Below, one piece after another: positions 4,912-5,818 of a stretch of DNA of 5,818 nucleotides. A program made the position numbers and the translations under genes. The stretch comes from an uncultured Prevotella sp. Its GTDB lineage: Bacteria > Bacteroidota > Bacteroidia > Bacteroidales > Bacteroidaceae. The stretch lies in NCBI GenBank assembly GCA_900551985.1, contig URYG01000203.1, positions 1 to 5,818 on the forward strand. Reading direction: 5' to 3'. A model generated the notes under the pieces. It saw only the letters and a list, made by a program, of their open reading frames with translations, did no database searches and had not been told where the DNA came from. Numbering within the stretch: the first letter of the stretch is position 1; every line of letters starts with the position of its first letter.

Positions 4912-5818
4912 ATGGCAAAGATATATAAGCAGATTACTGATTTGATCGGTAAGACCCCATTGGTAGAATTGGGTAAGTATTCAGCATCCAAGGGTTTGGA
5001 GACTCCTGTAATTGCCAAGGTAGAATTCTTCAATCCTGGCGGAAGCGTAAAGGATCGTATCGCCCTTGCGATGATCGAAGACGCTGAGCAGAAGGGCATC
5101 CTGAAACCAGGTGCCACCATCATCGAACCAACCAGCGGTAACACGGGTGTAGGTTTGGCTCTGGTATCAGCCGTAAAGGGCTACCACCTCATCCTCACTA
5201 TGCCAGAGACCATGAGTGTGGAGCGCAGAAACCTGGTGAAGGCTTACGGCGCAGAAGTGAGATTGACCAGCGGTAAGGACGGAATGCCTGGTGCCATCAA
5301 GGCTGCCGAGGAGCTCCGCGATTCCATTCCAGGTTCCGTGATTCTGGGACAGTTTACCAACCCTGCCAACCCAGCCAAGCACTATGCCACAACCGGACCA
5401 GAAATCTGGGCTGATACCGATGGCGAGATTGATATTTTCGTAGCCGGTGTAGGAACAGGTGGAACCATTTCGGGTATCGCCAAGTACCTGAAGGAGCAGA
5501 ATCCTAACGTGAAGGTGATTGCCGTAGAGCCTGCCACATCGCCTGTATTGAACGGCGGAAAGAGCGGTCCTCACAAGATTCAGGGCATCGGTGCCGGTTT
5601 CGTTCCAAAGACCTACTCTTCAGAATTCATCGATGAGGTACTGGACATTCAGAACGATGATGCCATCAAGGCAGGTCGTGACCTGGCTCAGACCGAGGGC
5701 CTCTTGGTAGGAATCTCATCAGGTGCTGCAGCCTTTGCAGCCACCGAGATTGCGAAGCGTCCAGAGAACAAGGGCAAGAAGATTGTAGCCCTCTTGCCAG
5801 ATACTGGCGAGCGTTATT
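4912..5818 (+). CDS. cysK: Cysteine synthase A (O-acetylserine sulfhydrylase), 3'-truncated by the window edge
   Basis: 302 codons are visible with no stop. The family is usually about 310-320 aa, so only about a dozen residues are missing. The enzyme joins O-acetylserine and sulfide to give cysteine. Diagnostic motifs are IGKTPLVEL (12-20), NPGGSVKDRIA (41-51) with K47 as the PLP lysine, EPTSGNTG (72-79, substrate-binding loop), MPETMSVERR (97-106), GQFTNPANP (146-154), GVGTGGTISG (179-188, phosphate-binding glycine loop), GIGAGFVP (225-232), GISSGAA (267-273, S269 or S270 contacting the PLP ring nitrogen) and LPDTGERY (295-302). The MSVERR segment points to CysK rather than CysM. The ribosome site is poor (AGAG or none), and no promoter of its own is visible, so it is probably translated from the metY transcript. 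Confidence 0.96.
   Translation, partial: MAKIYKQITDLIGKTPLVELGKYSASKGLETPVIAKVEFFNPGGSVKDRIALAMIEDAEQKGILKPGATIIEPTSGNTGVGLALVSAVKGYHLILTMPETMSVERRNLVKAYGAEVRLTSGKDGMPGAIKAAEELRDSIPGSVILGQFTNPANPAKHYATTGPEIWADTDGEIDIFVAGVGTGGTISGIAKYLKEQNPNVKVIAVEPATSPVLNGGKSGPHKIQGIGAGFVPKTYSSEFIDEVLDIQNDDAIKAGRDLAQTEGLLVGISSGAAAFAATEIAKRPENKGKKIVALLPDTGERY

Overview
The window looks like a chromosomal segment of a Bacteroidales bacterium, most likely of the Prevotella/Segatella group. The evidence is two promoters of the Bacteroidetes type (TTTG or TTTC, about 19-20 bp, then TAnnTTTG), weak or A-rich ribosome binding sites, moderate GC with AT-rich spacers, and protein families typical of gut Bacteroidales. 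All six genes lie on the + strand. Genus assignment is inference; no rRNA or other marker is present.

Left third (1-1812): the end of a cell-envelope gene cluster. It holds the C-terminal part of a small single-pass membrane protein (its start lies outside the window; it resembles the anti-sigma/accessory proteins found in such clusters), then a 148-aa secreted DUF6108/DUF4252-like protein, then a 300-aa outer-membrane beta-barrel protein. The spacers are 66 and 63 bp with no promoter or terminator that I can see, so a single transcript entering from the left is likely. A strong rho-independent terminator at 1768-1812 closes the unit.

Middle (1813-3326): a self-contained accessory module. 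An eight-unit, 23-bp-period array with core GCCAAATT fills the spacer. Its last unit overlaps the -33 element of a good Bacteroidetes promoter, which drives a full-length AAA_14-DUF4143 ATPase with a C-terminal PD-(D/E)XK-like motif. The array is the most interesting structure in the window: it looks like a multi-site operator or iteron-like array devoted to this one gene.

Right third (3327-5818): sulfur amino-acid synthesis. A promoter at 3466-3496 drives metY (O-acetylhomoserine sulfhydrylase). After a 71-bp spacer made mostly of 14-bp tandem repeats comes cysK (cysteine synthase A), which runs off the right edge about a dozen codons before its expected end. Both are PLP enzymes that fix sulfide, into homocysteine and cysteine respectively, and are probably co-transcribed. 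The 218-bp spacer before metY carries AT-rich direct repeats and a conspicuous hairpin upstream of the promoter.

Every spacer carries some short repeat: 25-bp, 11-bp, 23-bp, 22-bp and 14-bp periods. No tRNA, rRNA, CRISPR array, insertion sequence or riboswitch was recognised.
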